Source of the DNA: Ryuthela nishihirai
Lineage: Eukaryota; Arthropoda; Arachnida; Araneae; Heptathelidae
Length of the DNA: 64,000 bases
Assembly (NCBI GenBank): GCA_038380435.1
Contig: JAWZYU010000028.1
Span: 40,483,095 to 40,547,094 of the forward strand
Reading direction: 5' to 3'
Part shown: positions 20,922 to 31,577 of the stretch, in pieces
How the letters are laid out: each line of letters begins with the position of its first letter
Position numbering within the stretch: position 1 is the stretch's first letter
Position numbers and translations under genes: made by a program
The notes under the pieces: model-generated
The model's input: the letters and a program-made list of their open reading frames with translations, nothing else
Told to the model about the DNA's origin: nothing
Databases searched by the model: none

Positions 20922-20998
20922 AGTCAGAATATTAGTGGAGGGTTGTGTGAGGAATTGGAATACTCCTGTTGCTTCTTATTAGAGGAGGGTTGTGTGAG
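20922..20998 (+). repeat. Minisatellite, remainder after SINE-A
   Basis: Units like GTGGAGGGTTGTGTGAGGAA continue from the array before the SINE. Confidence 0.85.
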
Positions 20999-21214
20999 CG
21001 ACATGTTTAAAAAAATTTAGAACTAACTGCAACTTTCAGTGAACAAAAGCAGATCACACTAGTTTTGCAAGGGACAGATGGATCATGTCCGTAAAAACTG
21101 GGTCTGCTGAACTGAGGTTTTAGTGTGTATCAGAGAAAAAAAACGCCCATGCCTTTTCCTGCGTTCGAAATCAGATCCCATTGTTTTGTAGCTCAGAATG
21201 CAATGTGCTCTGTC

Positions 21215-21403
21215 GCCAGTGTGGTTAATATACTTAGCTACGGTGCAGAGGCATCTGACTTCGAGCCCTGGCTTAGGCAAGGACCTTTTCAGGAGTTGCA
21301 TTTCTGCTGAGATCTCACCTTCCTCATAGATTTTTCTCTTCAATGTATTATTTTTACAGGATCCTGTCAGAAAAACTCTGTGGCAAGAAGCTGGCTTGAG
21401 AGT
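21215..21403 (+). mobile_element. Old SINE-B copy
   Basis: Diverged head with CTTCGAGCCCTGGCTTAGGC, then TTTCTGCTGAGATCTCACC, GGATCCTGTCAG and GTGGCAAGAAGCTGGCTTGAG. Confidence 0.7.
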
Positions 21404-21665
21404 TAAATTTTTCAGCTCGTTTTCAAAAAAAAAAACGAGCGAATGTTTTTTGCTTTGTCATCCGTCTGTAAACATTCAACTTTTTCGGTTTTAGAGATAA
21501 ATGAAAAATTATCTTTCAGTTGGATAGGCACTGACGAAATATTACGATTAGCATTTTCCAAATATGTCAATAGCGCCCTCTAACGATAAAAAATGTAAAC
21601 TTTAAACAAATATTACCAGTGATCAATTTACAGTAGAAATTTTAGTGGTGGATATAAATGAATAA
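21404..21665 (+). repeat. Repeat X copy 1 (~250 bp interspersed repeat)
   Basis: TTTTTCAGCTCGTTTTC.., GGCACTGACGAAATATTACG, GCGCCCTCTAACG, ..AATATT.., TTTTAGTGGTGG. The same order of motifs recurs at 41033-41290, 45982-46255 and, more diverged, at 46280-46470. No coding capacity; class unknown. Confidence 0.7.
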
Positions 21666-21797
21666 TTATTATTGTATTTAATATGTATTAATAAAACAAT
21701 TACATTCATTTTCCCAATCATTCATTAATTCGAATTTAAAATATAAGAGGTCATTAAAGAAGGAAAAAATACTTCATTCTCTTTGAAAATGAACACT

Positions 21798-21945
21798 CTG
21801 GGTTCGAGACCCGGGTAAGGCATGGATGTTCGTGTTGTTTTTCTGCTGAGGTCCTGCCATCCTCTCAGACCTTCTACTATGGCATATAAACTGACAGGCT
21901 CCTGTCAGATCTCTGTGGCAAGCAGCTGCTTGAGGGGGGTATTTA
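21798..21945 (+). mobile_element. SINE-B copy, 5'-truncated at B box
   Basis: Starts CTGGGTTCGAGACCCGGGTA and ends GCAGCTGCTTGAGGGGGGTA, with an ATTT-rich tail. The hairpin CTGACAGGCTCCTGTCAG is intact. Confidence 0.88.
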
Positions 21946-22056
21946 TTTTTATTTTTATATTTAAATTCGCCAAAGCCGATATGCTATTTTTCCAATTATA
22001 ATTTTTTTTCTCCGCTTTTATATAATAATTTGCAATAAATTCTTAATCACTATCGC

Positions 22057-22579
22057 AAGCTCGTAATCTGTAGTTCCCAGGTTCGAGTCCCAGCTAGGTC
22101 AGCGTTTAGATTTATCTCCACAAAATTCCCCTTCCTGCCCACTGTCAATAGGGGACACCGATGGTCTTGGAAAGGCCGCCGTCGGTCGGATGGGTCGTTA
22201 AGCCGTGTCCCCGTGTGCGGGAGAACCATACCCTGTGCACGTTGAAGAACACACTGGATGGCCTTGACGGGAGGCTACCATCTGTCTCCCAACAGCTGTT
22301 CCAGTGGGTCCCCTCCCCCAACCTTCTCTGAGCCTTCGGGGTCCATGTGACCTGGCCATTTAGCCCATGGTGTGCAAAAAAGTGCCGCTCAGAGGTAAAA
22401 CAACCCAACGTTAAAGAACACGCTGGATGGCCTTGACGGGAGGCTACCATCTGTCTCCCAACAGCTGTTCCAGTGGGTCCCCTCCACCAACCTTCTCTGA
22501 GCCTTCGGGGTCCATGTGACCTGGCCATTTAGCCCATGGTGTGCAAAAAAGTGTCGCTCAGAGGTAAAACAACCCAACT
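22057..22579 (+). mobile_element. SINE-A copy, 5'-truncated, with duplicated 3' half
   Basis: Target-site duplication TTAATCACTATCGC (22043-22056 and 22580-22593, 14 bp exact). It begins at AAGCTCGTAATCTG, so the A box is lost. After the first tail, the junction AACAACCCAACGTTAAAGAA leads into a second 3' half: the same junction as in the 11553-12119 copy. Confidence 0.95.
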
Positions 22580-22593
22580 TTAATCACTATCGC

Positions 22594-23298
22594 GTTTAAT
22601 CAGATCTGAATGTCGTCACCACAGCAAAAACCGATCAAGCACGTTGCCAACACTCGCAATACGATTAAAACATATCATAAACCAGAAAAAAAAAAAACTG
22701 ACTGTCAGTTATTGATCAAAACACAAACACGACATCGATATCTATGGTTTCAAAGATTATTCTTACTAATGTCACTCACAAATTTAGCATTTGCAAAGAA
22801 AGACGCATATAAAAAAGCATTTTTCTTAGCATACTTTTCGAGTGACTACACTAAATCGAATATTTAGCTTCAAGCGCGATTTTTCTGGCTATCCGAAATC
22901 GTTTTTATCCCAACGACCAGTGAGAGATACGGAGTAATAAAGATGAGAAAACAGATGGTACTTGGTAGGTTCATCGATTATTCCCTTCCCCCCTCAGTGT
23001 GGTTGTATGGTCGACCAGTCTTTCTAAAGTAATTATATCCATTGAGTGCTTGGGAGAGGCGCGCGGAAGGCCTCCATTGTGGGGCACTGCTCACGAACTC
23101 TTTCCAACTCTTCAAACCCGCTTTAGTTTTGCGAACGAGGCATAATATGATGACTCGACATACACAGAGAAAGGTCTAATTTTCCAAGGGAAATTACTTT
23201 CGGCGATCACAGATCACTGATATTGCAATCTTTTTGGCTGGTAATCGAAAGAATATGTCAGAGTAGTTGTAAGTCTTGGCTTATTTGCAACGCTCGTA
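22594..23298. other. Unique stretch
   Basis: Small open frames without recognisable domains; nothing else supported. Confidence 0.5.
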
Positions 23299-23308
23299 CT
23301 TCATGAAA

Positions 23309-23716
23309 TTGGGTTGGGTTGTTTTACCTCTGAGAGGCACTTTTTTGCGCACCATGGGCTAAATGGCCAGGTCACATGGACGCCGAAGGCTCAGAGAAGG
23401 TTGGGGGAGAGGACCCACTGGAACAGTTGTTGGGAGACAGATGGTAGCCTCCCGTCAAGGCCTGCGTGTTCCAGCGTGTCCATCCAGCGTGTTCTTTAAC
23501 GTGCACAGGGTATGGCTCTCCCGCACACGGGCTACGGCTTAACGTCCCATCCGACGGACGGCGGCCTTTCCAAGCCCATCGGTGTCCCCTACTGACCGTG
23601 GGCAAGGCGGTGAGTTTTGCGGAGATAAATCTCAACGCTGACAAGCTGGGACTCGAACCTGGGAACTACAGATTACGAGCCTGGCGCGCTACCGACTGAG
23701 CCACCCCCCCCCCCCC
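23309..23716 (-). mobile_element. SINE-A copy, minus
   Basis: Target-site duplication CTTCATGAAA (23299-23308 and 23717-23726). Carries a short duplication (GCGTGTTCCAGCGTGTCCA) and an expanded C tract at its head end. Confidence 0.94.
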
Positions 23717-23752
23717 CTTCATGAAAGCCACAAAGGTTACAGGAAAGGTTAG

Positions 23753-23878
23753 GTCACCTCTAAGCGGCACTTTTTTTGCACACCATGGGCTAAATGGTCA
23801 GGTCACAAGGACCCCGAAGGCTCAGAGAAGGTTGGGGGAGGAGACCCACTGGAATAGCTGTTGGGAGACAGATGGTAC
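23753..23878 (-). mobile_element. SINE-A copy, minus, strongly 5'-truncated
   Basis: Only the 3' ~126 bases are present, with an exact 15-bp target-site duplication TACAGGAAAGGTTAG (23738-23752 and 23879-23893). 5' truncation with a target-site duplication is the signature of target-primed reverse transcription. Confidence 0.94.
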
Positions 23879-23928
23879 TACAGGAAAGGTTAGAGATGAA
23901 TGTGCCGAAGGTTTTTTCATAATAAAGC

Positions 23929-24000
23929 AGAACTTCGTTTATCCGGCATTCATTTAACCGACAGACTTTCCGATTTTCGTATGAAACTGTATGGCTCAGT
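23929..24000 (+). mobile_element. pogo/Tigger-like terminal fragment
   Basis: CAGAACTTCGTTTATCCGGC followed by ATTTAACCGACAGACTTTCC resembles pogo/Tigger-type ends. No matching second end was found nearby. Confidence 0.5.
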
Positions 24001-24125
24001 AGTTTTAGTTCCAATCCTAATAAATATCTCAGAGTGTGACGCTCCCACCTCCATCATTGTCGGAAATTTGATTCATTTCGTCGTCAGTCTCCACTATGAA
24101 TGCACACCCAGTCCCCGAATAATAG

Positions 24126-24663
24126 GGATCGGTAGCGTGACAGGCTCGTAATCCGCATTTCCAAAGTTCGAGTCCCACTTGTGCCAACGTTGAGATTTAT
24201 TTCCCCGCTCTGCCCTCAGTCAGTAGGGGACACTGACGGCCTTGCAAAGGCCGCCGTCAGTCGGATGGGACGTAAAGCTGTGTCCCGTTTGCGGGATTGG
24301 GTTTGTTTTACCTGTGAGCGGCACATTTTTTTGCACACATGTGCTAATGACCAGGTCACAAGGACCCCGAGGGCTCAAAGAAGGTTGAGGGGAGGGGACC
24401 CATTGGACAGCTATTGAAAAACAGATGGCTACCTCCCGTCAAGGCCATCCAGCGTGTTCTTTAACATGCATAGGTTATAGCTCTCTGTCACATGAGACTG
24501 CGGCTTAACATTCCATCCGACGGACGCTGACTTTCCCAAGTACATCAGTGTTCGCTACTGACCGAGGGCACCGCCGAGTGCGGGACAGAGAAAAGGGTCT
24601 CCTCCCCTGCCCCTGTAGTTCATTGTGTGAAAAAAAGTGCCGCTCCGAAGTAAAACAATCCAA
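24126..24663. mobile_element. Composite of old SINE-A fragments in both orientations
   Basis: A plus head and body fragment (24126-24296), a minus 3' part (24297-24580), then a plus tail piece (24620-24663) ending GCTCCGAAGTAAAACAATCC. Confidence 0.75.
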
Positions 24664-24790
24664 CTCGGACTAACACACCACGATAGATCCATTTTTCAAA
24701 AGATTCGTGTAAGGTAAAATCGTGTTAGCCGGACACGAATTTCTCATAAGAAATAATGTAAATAAGGGAATGCGTTCCAAACCTGATTTA
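24664..24790 (+). mobile_element. Second pogo/Tigger-like fragment
   Basis: CGTGTTAGCCGGACACGAAT + TTCTCATAAGAAATAATGTAAA and GGGAATGCGTTCCAAACCTG resemble Tigger-type subterminal sequence. Non-coding. Confidence 0.5.
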
Positions 24791-25150
24791 CCGCCCTGCC
24801 CACGGTCAGTAGGGGACACCGATGGGCTTGAAAAGGCCGCCATCCGTCGGATGGGACGTTAAGTCGTGGCTCCGTGTGTGGGAGAGCCATACCCTGTGCT
24901 GAGAAGGCTGGGCTTTGAAAGGCCGGCGTCCGTTGGTTGGGACGTTAAGTCGTGTGTGTGAAAGCCATTCCCTGCGCACCTTAAAGAACACACTGGATGG
25001 CTTTGACGGGAGGCTACCATCTGTCTCCCAACAGCTGTTCCAGTGGGTCCCCTCCCTCAATCTTCTCTGAGCCTTCAGGGTCCTTGTGACCTGGCCATTT
25101 AGGCCATGGTGTGCAAAAAAGTGCCGCTCAGAAGTAAAACAACCCAACCC
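24791..25150 (+). mobile_element. SINE-A copy, 5'-truncated, with internal duplication
   Basis: Starts CCGCCCTGCCCACGGTCAG and ends AAAACAACCCAACCC. The GGCTTGAAAAGGCCGCC..CATACCCTG block occurs twice, the second time more diverged (24905-24980). Confidence 0.88.
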
Positions 25151-25230
25151 TTCAGCGGAAGTCATTATTATTCATCTTTAGTATCAGTGACAGTGACAGG
25201 ACGTCAAGGAGTTTCAAGTGATTCCATCAC

Positions 25231-25950
25231 AATCACGGGTAATCCAACACCTCCTATAACAGAAGGCCAATATACCAAAGATTTTGGTGTCACTAAGTAG
25301 TCCTACTATATAGATAATTCTTATATTTTTAATTCTAATATTATTTACTGGTGGACTTTTGTGCTAATCTTCATACGAATATTTATTTATAAATATATTT
25401 TATATAGGAAGAAAATTATTCGTATTTATTATCAAATATAAAAATGATAATAGAAATAAATTTTCTGCTAAATAAATATTTATAGATAAGCTTTAGTATA
25501 AAGATTAGCACAAAAGTCCACCAGTAATAATATTAAAATAAAAAAAATATAAGAAGTATCTATATGGTAGGAGTACTTAAGCTAACGTCATAAATTTGGT
25601 GACTGGCTTTCTGTTATAGTGATGGGCGCGTCGTTGCTACGTGCCCAGCCGCCTTCGGGCGGTGTGATGTTCTGACGAAGTCGCCTCGTGCGACCGTAGG
25701 AAAGAAGCTGGCCGTCCCGTGGCCGAGTGGTTAGCGCGCTTGGCTACTGATCTACGGGACCTGGGTTCGAGCCCCGGGTAAGGCATGGCTGTTTGTGTCG
25801 TTTTTCTGCTGAGGTCCTGCCATCCTCTCAGACCTTCTACTGTGGCATATAAACTGACAGGCTCCTGTCAGACCTCTGTGGCAAGCAGCTGCTTGAGGGG
25901 GTATTTTTATTTATTTATATTTTTTTCTGTTATAGGAGGTGTTGGGTAAT
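25231..25950. mobile_element. Large inverted-repeat (MITE/foldback) element with SINE-B inserted
   Basis: The arms pair over more than 200 bases: CCAACACCTCCTATAACAGA (from 25239) with TTCTGTTATAGGAGGTGTTGGG (25926-25947), and TACTGGTGGACTTTTGTGC (25347-25365) with GCACAAAAGTCCACCAGTA (25508-25526), centre near 25436. A SINE-B (25620-25923) splits the right arm. No transposase; the superfamily is unresolved because target-site duplications are unclear. Confidence 0.8.
25620..25923 (+). mobile_element. SINE-B copy with GC-rich 5' leader
   Basis: Exact 12-bp target-site duplication TTTCTGTTATAG (25608-25619 and 25924-25935). Before the tRNA-like head (CCGTCCCGTGGCCGAGTGG, from 25712) there are ~92 extra GC-rich bases (GGGCGCGTCGTTGCTACGTG.. 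to ..GAAAGAAGCTGG), absent from the other SINE-B copies. It contains the small hairpin CCGCCTTCGGGCGG. The leader lies inside the duplication, so it was mobilised together with the SINE. Confidence 0.88.
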
Positions 25951-25984
25951 TTCAAGTAGGAGGGGGGGGGGAGAAAAATTTGAT

Positions 25985-26065
25985 AGCGTATCTGATGATC
26001 CAAGGTTCAAGTCACCGCTAGGCCAGGCTGAAGATTTTCTCCACTAACTCCGCCTTCGGTCAGGA
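25985..26065 (+). mobile_element. Very old SINE-A head remnant
   Basis: GATAGCGTATCTGATGATCC + AAGGTTCAAGTCACCGC and GATTTTCTCCACTAACTCCGC track the SINE-A head with many changes. Confidence 0.45.
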
Positions 26066-26454
26066 TTTGGGTTGGTTTGTTTTACCTCTGAGCGGCACTT
26101 TTTTGCACACCATGGGCTAAATGGCCAGGTCACATGGACCCCGAAGGCTCAGAGAAGGTTGGGGGAGGGGACCCACTGGAACAGCTGTTGGGAGACAGAT
26201 GGTAGCCTCCCGTCAAGGTCATCCAGCGTGTTCTTTAACGTGCACAGGGTATGGCTCTCCCGCACACGGGGCCACGGCTTAACGTCCCATCCGACGGACG
26301 GCGGCCTTTCCAAGCCCATCGGTGTCCCCTACTGACCGTGGGCAGGGCGGGGAATTTTGCGGAGATAAATCTCAACGCTGACCCAGTTGGGACTCGAACC
26401 TGGGAACTACAGATTACGAGCCTGGCGCGCTACCGACTTAGCCACCCCCGCCCT
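26066..26454 (-). mobile_element. SINE-A copy, minus, young
   Basis: Target-site duplication TTCGGTCAGGA (26055-26065 and 26455-26465, 11 bp exact). Confidence 0.95.
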
Positions 26455-26487
26455 TTCGGTCAGGAAACAGAACCTTTGGGAATGGAA

Positions 26488-26815
26488 AAAGTTGGATTGT
26501 TTTACCACTGAGAGGCACTTTTTTTGCACACAACGGGCTAAACGGACATAATGGTCACAAGGACCCATTGGGCAGCTGTTAGGAGACAGGTGAACGTCTC
26601 TCGTCAAGGGATCCGGTGTATTCTTTAATGTGCACAGGGTATGGTTCTCCTGTACGCGGTGCCATGGATTAACGTCCCATCCGACGGATGGCGGCGTTTC
26701 CAAGTCCAAGCGTGTCCCCTTTTTCATCGAGGGCAAAAGAGGAGTTAGTGAAGATAAATCTCGGCGCAAGCACAGTTGGGACTTGAACCTGGGAACTGCA
26801 GATTACGAGCCTGGT
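26488..26815 (-). mobile_element. Old SINE-A, minus
   Basis: TTGGATTGTTTTACCACTGAG to CTGCAGATTACGAGCCTGG, with several deletions. Confidence 0.8.
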
Positions 26816-27190
26816 CCAGAGCAATGGGCAAGAGCCCGAGTCTCCTTTTTCATCATTTGCAGTAGGATTTTAAGTCACTATAGTCCCTTCTCACTGCTGA
26901 ATTGTCAGAGGACGTTTTTTGGGTAGAATTTACAACTCTTCCGTCTCACATGGTTCGTAAGCTACACGTTGAAGTAATTCTGAGTTTGAAAGATAACACT
27001 CTCATATAAGAAAGAAATGCGAAAATTTGTTAGGGTCTATGATAGCAGAGTCACCAATGACAGTTTACGGAATTACTAAGCTCTTTTGGGTCTTGGTGGC
27101 ACTCCCCGAAACGGAAAATTTTGCTGTTAATTCTATTATGCTTACATCCCATTGTAACCATTTGCGTTTGTTACTACACACCTTTATTCA
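26816..27190. other. Unique stretch
   Basis: No gene or repeat recognised. Confidence 0.5.
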
Positions 27191-27194
27191 ATAG

Positions 27195-27890
27195 AAAGTT
27201 GAACTTCCTTTAGCCCGAATTAGAGCACGTATGAGGTTTGGCACAGTCCTTTAACTGGTTCAGATTTGAAAGAGGACTTTGCTCCCAGATCTGTTTATCT
27301 AACTTGTCCCATACATTCTCAATGGGGTTCAGATCCGGGCTTTGTGGCAGCCAGGGAAGATGGAGGAAGTCGCAGTCATGCTCGCTAAACCACTGCTGAA
27401 CACATCTTGCGCGATGGACAGTAGCATTGTCGTCCATGAAACAGCCGTCACCTGCTGGATAAAAAGTCTACATTGCTGGATGGACTTGATTGGAAACAAT
27501 GTTCAGATAATCCTTGGAGGACACCCGACTTTCCAGCAATATTAGGGGACCCGTTCAGTACCAACAGGATGCGCCGCACACACTCCAGAACCTTGAGTTG
27601 TGTTCATAAGGCAAGCTGGATCCATTACTTCATGGGGCTCTCGCCAAACACTCTGCCTACCGTCGGTACAGAACAAGGTATAACCTGACTCGTCGGACCA
27701 CATGACTTTTTTCCAGTATCCAGTCACGGTGTTCCTGACACCACTGTAAACGAACTTTCCAGTTCTTCACAGAAATCAGTGGTTTCTGCATAGGCATGCG
27801 ACTGCTAATACCGATCCTCTTCAATTCCCTGCACACAGGAAACAGACTTCATTGAATGCTTCGGTCAATTATTGCACACAGGAAATCCTG
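27195..27890 (-). pseudogene. Tc1-like transposase remnant, minus strand
   Basis: A DDE transposase of the Tc1/mariner superfamily, decayed into several frames. Minus-strand fragments: 27542-27727 with the first catalytic Asp in VMWSDES, and 27210-27437 with the second Asp in MDDNATVHRA and the third acidic position in PQSPDLNPIENVWD. Upstream coding similarity continues to about 27890. The amino-terminal helix-turn-helix part is missing or unrecognisable, and frameshifts separate the pieces, so it is inactive. Confidence 0.85.
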
Positions 27891-27929
27891 TTTCTCCGTA
27901 CAAGCCTTCTCAGATGACGGCGATCTTGT

Positions 27930-28320
27930 TCCTAAGACCAGGTACATCCTCTTATGGCTACGGTATACCCCTCTAGTAGTGCCTTCTTTCAGCAGGATAA
28001 TGCGTCATGCCACACTGCCCGGATTGTTCGAAAATGGTTCGCAGAACATGAGGAAGACTTCCAGGTATTGCCCTGGCCTCCAAATTCCCCAGACATCAAT
28101 CCAATCGAACATCTGTGGTTTGTGTTGGAACACCATATCCGATCTGCGGCGGCTCATCCACTTAACTTAAAGAGTTGAAGGATCTACTGGTAACGTGTTG
28201 GTACCAGATACCACAAGACACCTTTAGAAATCTTGTAGGCGTCCATGCCTCGCCGGGTAAGAGCTGTTTAAGCGGCATCATATTAGGCGTGATCATGATG
28301 TTTTGGCTCTTCGGTGTATA
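27930..28320 (+). pseudogene. Second Tc1-like transposase remnant, plus strand
   Basis: Codons 27954-28178 give a fragment with FFQQDNASCHTARIV (second catalytic Asp) and PPNSPDINPIEHLW (third position, Glu). After a stop in that frame, similarity to the Tc1 C-terminus continues in another frame (VTCWYQIPQDTFRNLV) to about 28310. It differs clearly from the minus-strand fragment next to it, so these are two lineages whose remnants face each other, not one element inverted. Confidence 0.83.
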
Positions 28321-28329
28321 TATATATTC

Positions 28330-28490
28330 ACTATCCCATTGGCCGAATGATTAGCGCCCTTGGTTATTGCTCAAAGGGACCTATCTTCTCACTGTCTTTC
28401 TGCTGAGATTTCATAGAACTTCTGTAGAATGTATATTGACAGGCTGCTGTCAGACCTCCTTGGCAAGCAGCTGCTTGAGGAGTAAAAACT
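28330..28490 (+). mobile_element. Old SINE-B copy
   Basis: CTATCCCATTGGCCGAATGA head, then TTTCTGCTGAGATTTC, TTGACAGGCTGCTGTCAGAC and GGCAAGCAGCTGCTTGAGG. Confidence 0.82.
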
Positions 28491-29737
28491 TTTAATTTAT
28501 ATATTCCTTCTTAATGAGATTTCGGATGCAATCATAAATTCAATTTGAGTTGCCATTTCGTTTTAATTTAATCGAACAAGGTTTCTGAACTATAATAATC
28601 AAAATATATTGCTACTTTATTTGTAACTTTACTTGGCATTCATGTATTGGTCATGAGCCATTGTATTCAACAACCTAATCTCTTCCTGTCAGTGGTACTC
28701 GCATCACTTCCACGCGTGACCAGTCGCAGCGCGTGATCTCACTTTCCCTTGGGAGCATTACTGCAGGTCATTGGTGGGTGTAAGCGTGGGAATCTGAGGC
28801 GTTCTGTAAAGGAATTTTGTGTACATGTGTGAAAAATAAGCACCCGGTTTTTGGCATCAATTCGCGCTGCAACAATTGATTGAAAGTTTGTTTTTTTTTC
28901 GTTTAAACAATTTTGGGAAAAACTGAATTGCTTAATCTCTAAACGGCTTTTTTTTGGCACATAATTTGCAAAATAACCTCAGGTCACAGGGACCCCAAGA
29001 GCAAGAGCATACCGGGGCTGAGTTTAACAGAAAAAATATCAAACCTGGTACAGTGGAACATCAAATTTCGAGACCCAAATGGCGTACCGATTCGTTCCTC
29101 TTCGATATTGTCCCCCCCCCCCCACCCTTATCTAGATCTGGGTCTGTCCCTTATCACTATAACCTCTCTCCTAATAACGTTATACTTTCTGACGAACTTC
29201 ATAAGAAAACTAGCTACGAAGCATTCACCCCTTTGCACAATACCTCCCGCTTGCTCCCATTACTTCAACTTGTCACTTAGAAATGAAATCTATTTAGTTT
29301 TTCAATCTACTCAGCAGCTGAATGAAGCAGCACAGACGAGACATCCTAATAATTGGTTGTTCTAACCCCCTTGATTAGCAAATAGCTTGTTGGATGCGCT
29401 GCTGCTTCAATTGTTATCTGTAATTGGGCCTTGGTAATCTGCGAGCATGTCTTGGGTAAGGACAATAAACTCCGAAACACAATAACCGACGGGTAGTCTT
29501 CCCGTTGAATGTCGAGGCAGCAAAGCAGAACTATAACCATTGACCTTGTCCTTCATAAAGCAATGCAAAGGAGTATCCAAGGGCAGTTGCTCTCTGCATC
29601 TGATGTGTGGGTTTTATACGGTCATAGAAGGTAGCGAACCACATCCTTCACGAGCTCTCTCTAATGGATAATTTTTGAAGTACCATAATTCGAAATATTT
29701 CGGCGGTGAAAACAAAAACTAAGAGAATTTTAACGGC
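28491..29737. other. Unique stretch
   Basis: About 1.2 kb of AT-rich DNA with a C tract near 29112. Short open frames show no domain or codon signature I can defend. Confidence 0.5.
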
Positions 29738-29906
29738 CTTGGATTGTTTTATCTCTGAGCGGCACTTTTTTGCAGACAATGGGATAAATAGCCAGGTTAC
29801 AAGGACCCCGAGGGCTCAGCGAAGGTTGGATGAGGAGACCCAATGGACAGTTGTTGGGAGAAAGATGGCAGCCTCCTATTAAGGCCATCCAGTGTGTTCA
29901 TTAACG
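29738..29906 (-). mobile_element. Old SINE-A, minus, left part
   Basis: TTGGATTGTTTTATCTCTGAGC to GTGTGTTCATTAACGT. The rest of this copy lies at 30471-30660; a younger SINE-A is in between. Confidence 0.82.
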
Positions 29907-30470
29907 TCAGGCTCGTGATCTGCAGTTCCCAGGTTCGAGTCCCAGCTGGGTCAGCGTTGAGATTTATCTCCGCAAAATTCCCCGCCCTGCCCACGGTCAG
30001 TAGGGGACACCGATGGGCTTGGAAAGGCCGCCGTCCGTCGGATGGGACGTAAGCCGTGGCTCCGTGTGCGGGAGAGCCATACCATGTGCACGTTAAAGAA
30101 CACGCTGGATGGCCTTGACGGGAGGCTATCATCTGTTTCCCAACAGCTGTTCCAGTGGGTTCCCAACAGCTGTTCCAGTGGGTCCCCAACCTTCTCTGAA
30201 CCTTCGGGATTCCATGTGACCTGGCCATTTAACCCATAGTGGGCAAAAAAGTGCCGCTCAGAAGTAAAACAACCCGCGCACTGTGTACGGGAGAGCCATA
30301 CCATGTGCACGTTAAAGAACGCGCTGGATGGCCTTGACGGGAGGTTACCATCTGTTTACCAACAGCTGTTCCAGTGGGTCCCCAACCTTCTCTGAACCTT
30401 CGGGGTTCCATGTGACCTGGCCATTTAACCCATAGTGGGCAAAAAAGTGCCGCTCAGAGGTAAAACAACC
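29907..30470 (+). mobile_element. SINE-A copy, 5'-truncated, with duplicated 3' half
   Basis: Starts CAGGCTCGTGATCTGCAG. The tail AGAAGTAAAACAACCCGCGC at 30270 leads into a second 3' half beginning near the GGGAGAGCCATACCATG motif and ending AAAACAACCCGCTC. GGGT(T/C)CCCAACAGCTGTTCC is also locally doubled at about 30155-30180. The junction differs from the one at 11936 and 22404. Confidence 0.9.
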
Positions 30471-30660
30471 CGCTCACTGGGGCCACGTCTTAACGTCCCG
30501 TCCGACTGACGGTTGTCTTTTCAAGCTATCGGTGTCCCGTACTAACCGAGGGCGGGGAGTTTTGGGGAGATAAATCTCAATACTAGCCCAGATAGGGCTC
30601 GAACCTGGAAACTGGGGATTACGAGGTTGACGAGCTACCGACTGAGTCATCCCCGCCCCT
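30471..30660 (-). mobile_element. Old SINE-A, minus, right part (head)
   Basis: CACTGGGGCCACGTCTTAACG to CCGACTGAGTCATCCCCGCC, completing the copy begun at 29738. Confidence 0.82.
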
Positions 30661-30819
30661 GAATTTAAACCTCAGTATTCAACATTTTAGCATATTTTCG
30701 AATAAAAAGAAATACGCTTTTTTTGTTGTCTGTTCATCTATTGATATCAACTTTTTTAAGTGATAAAGTCTTTTTCAGGTTGGATGGGTTAGTATTAAAA
30801 CACATATAATTTTTAAATC

Positions 30820-30975
30820 ATTACTCAAGCAGCTGCTTTATAGAGAGGTCTCACATGAGCTTTTCACAGTTTAATACGTCATAGAGGAGATCTGTGAGGA
30901 AGGCGAGATCTAGAAAACAATACAGAAAAAAGAAACTTACATTATCCAGGTCTCGAGTTCTGGTTCCTTTAACCA
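30820..30975 (-). mobile_element. Old SINE-B, minus
   Basis: CTCAAGCAGCTGCTTTATAG, GAGGTCTCACATGAGC and CAGGTCTCGAGTTCTGGTTCC keep the order of the family in a diverged copy. Confidence 0.6.
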
Positions 30976-30979
30976 GTAT

Positions 30980-31577
30980 GCTCCCGTGTGCACGAGAGCC
31001 ATACCATGTACACGTTAAAGACTGGCCTTGATGGGTTGGGTTGTTTTACCTCTGAGCGGCACTTTTTTGCACACCATGGGCTAAATGGCCAGGCCACAAG
31101 GACCCCGAAGGCTCAGAGAAGGTTGGGGGAGGGGACCCACTGGAACAGCTGTTGGGAGGCATATGGTAGCCTCCCGTCAAGGCCATCCAGCGTGTTCTTT
31201 AACGTGCACAGGGTATGGCTCTCCCGCATAAGGGGCCACGGCTTAACGTCCCATCCGACGGACGGCGGCCTTTTCAAGCCCATCGGTGTCCCTTACTGAC
31301 CGTGGGCAGGGCGGGGAATTTTGCGGAGATAAATCTCAACGCTGACCCAGCTGGGACTCGAACCTGGGAACTACAGATTACGAGCCTGGCGCGCTACCGA
31401 CTGAGCCACCCCCGCCCGGCCTTGATGGGAGTTTTCCATCTGTCTCCTAACAGTTGTCCAGTGGATCCTGCAGTGGGGATACAGATCCATGTTCTCTGAG
31501 CCTACGGGGTCCTTGTGACCTGGCTATTTAAACCACTGTGTGGGAAAAAAAAGCACCGCTCAGTAGAACAACTGAAC
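30980..31577 (+). mobile_element. Old SINE-A, plus, host of a younger insertion
   Basis: CCGTGTGCACGAGAGCCATACC (30980 on) breaks at 31035 and resumes at 31430 with AGTTTTCCATCTGTCTCC, ending GCACCGCTCAGTAGAACAAC near 31570. Confidence 0.82.
31036..31417 (-). mobile_element. SINE-A copy, minus, nested
   Basis: Target-site duplication GGCCTTGATGGG (31024-31035 and 31418-31429); that motif belongs to the older host SINE-A. Confidence 0.95.
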
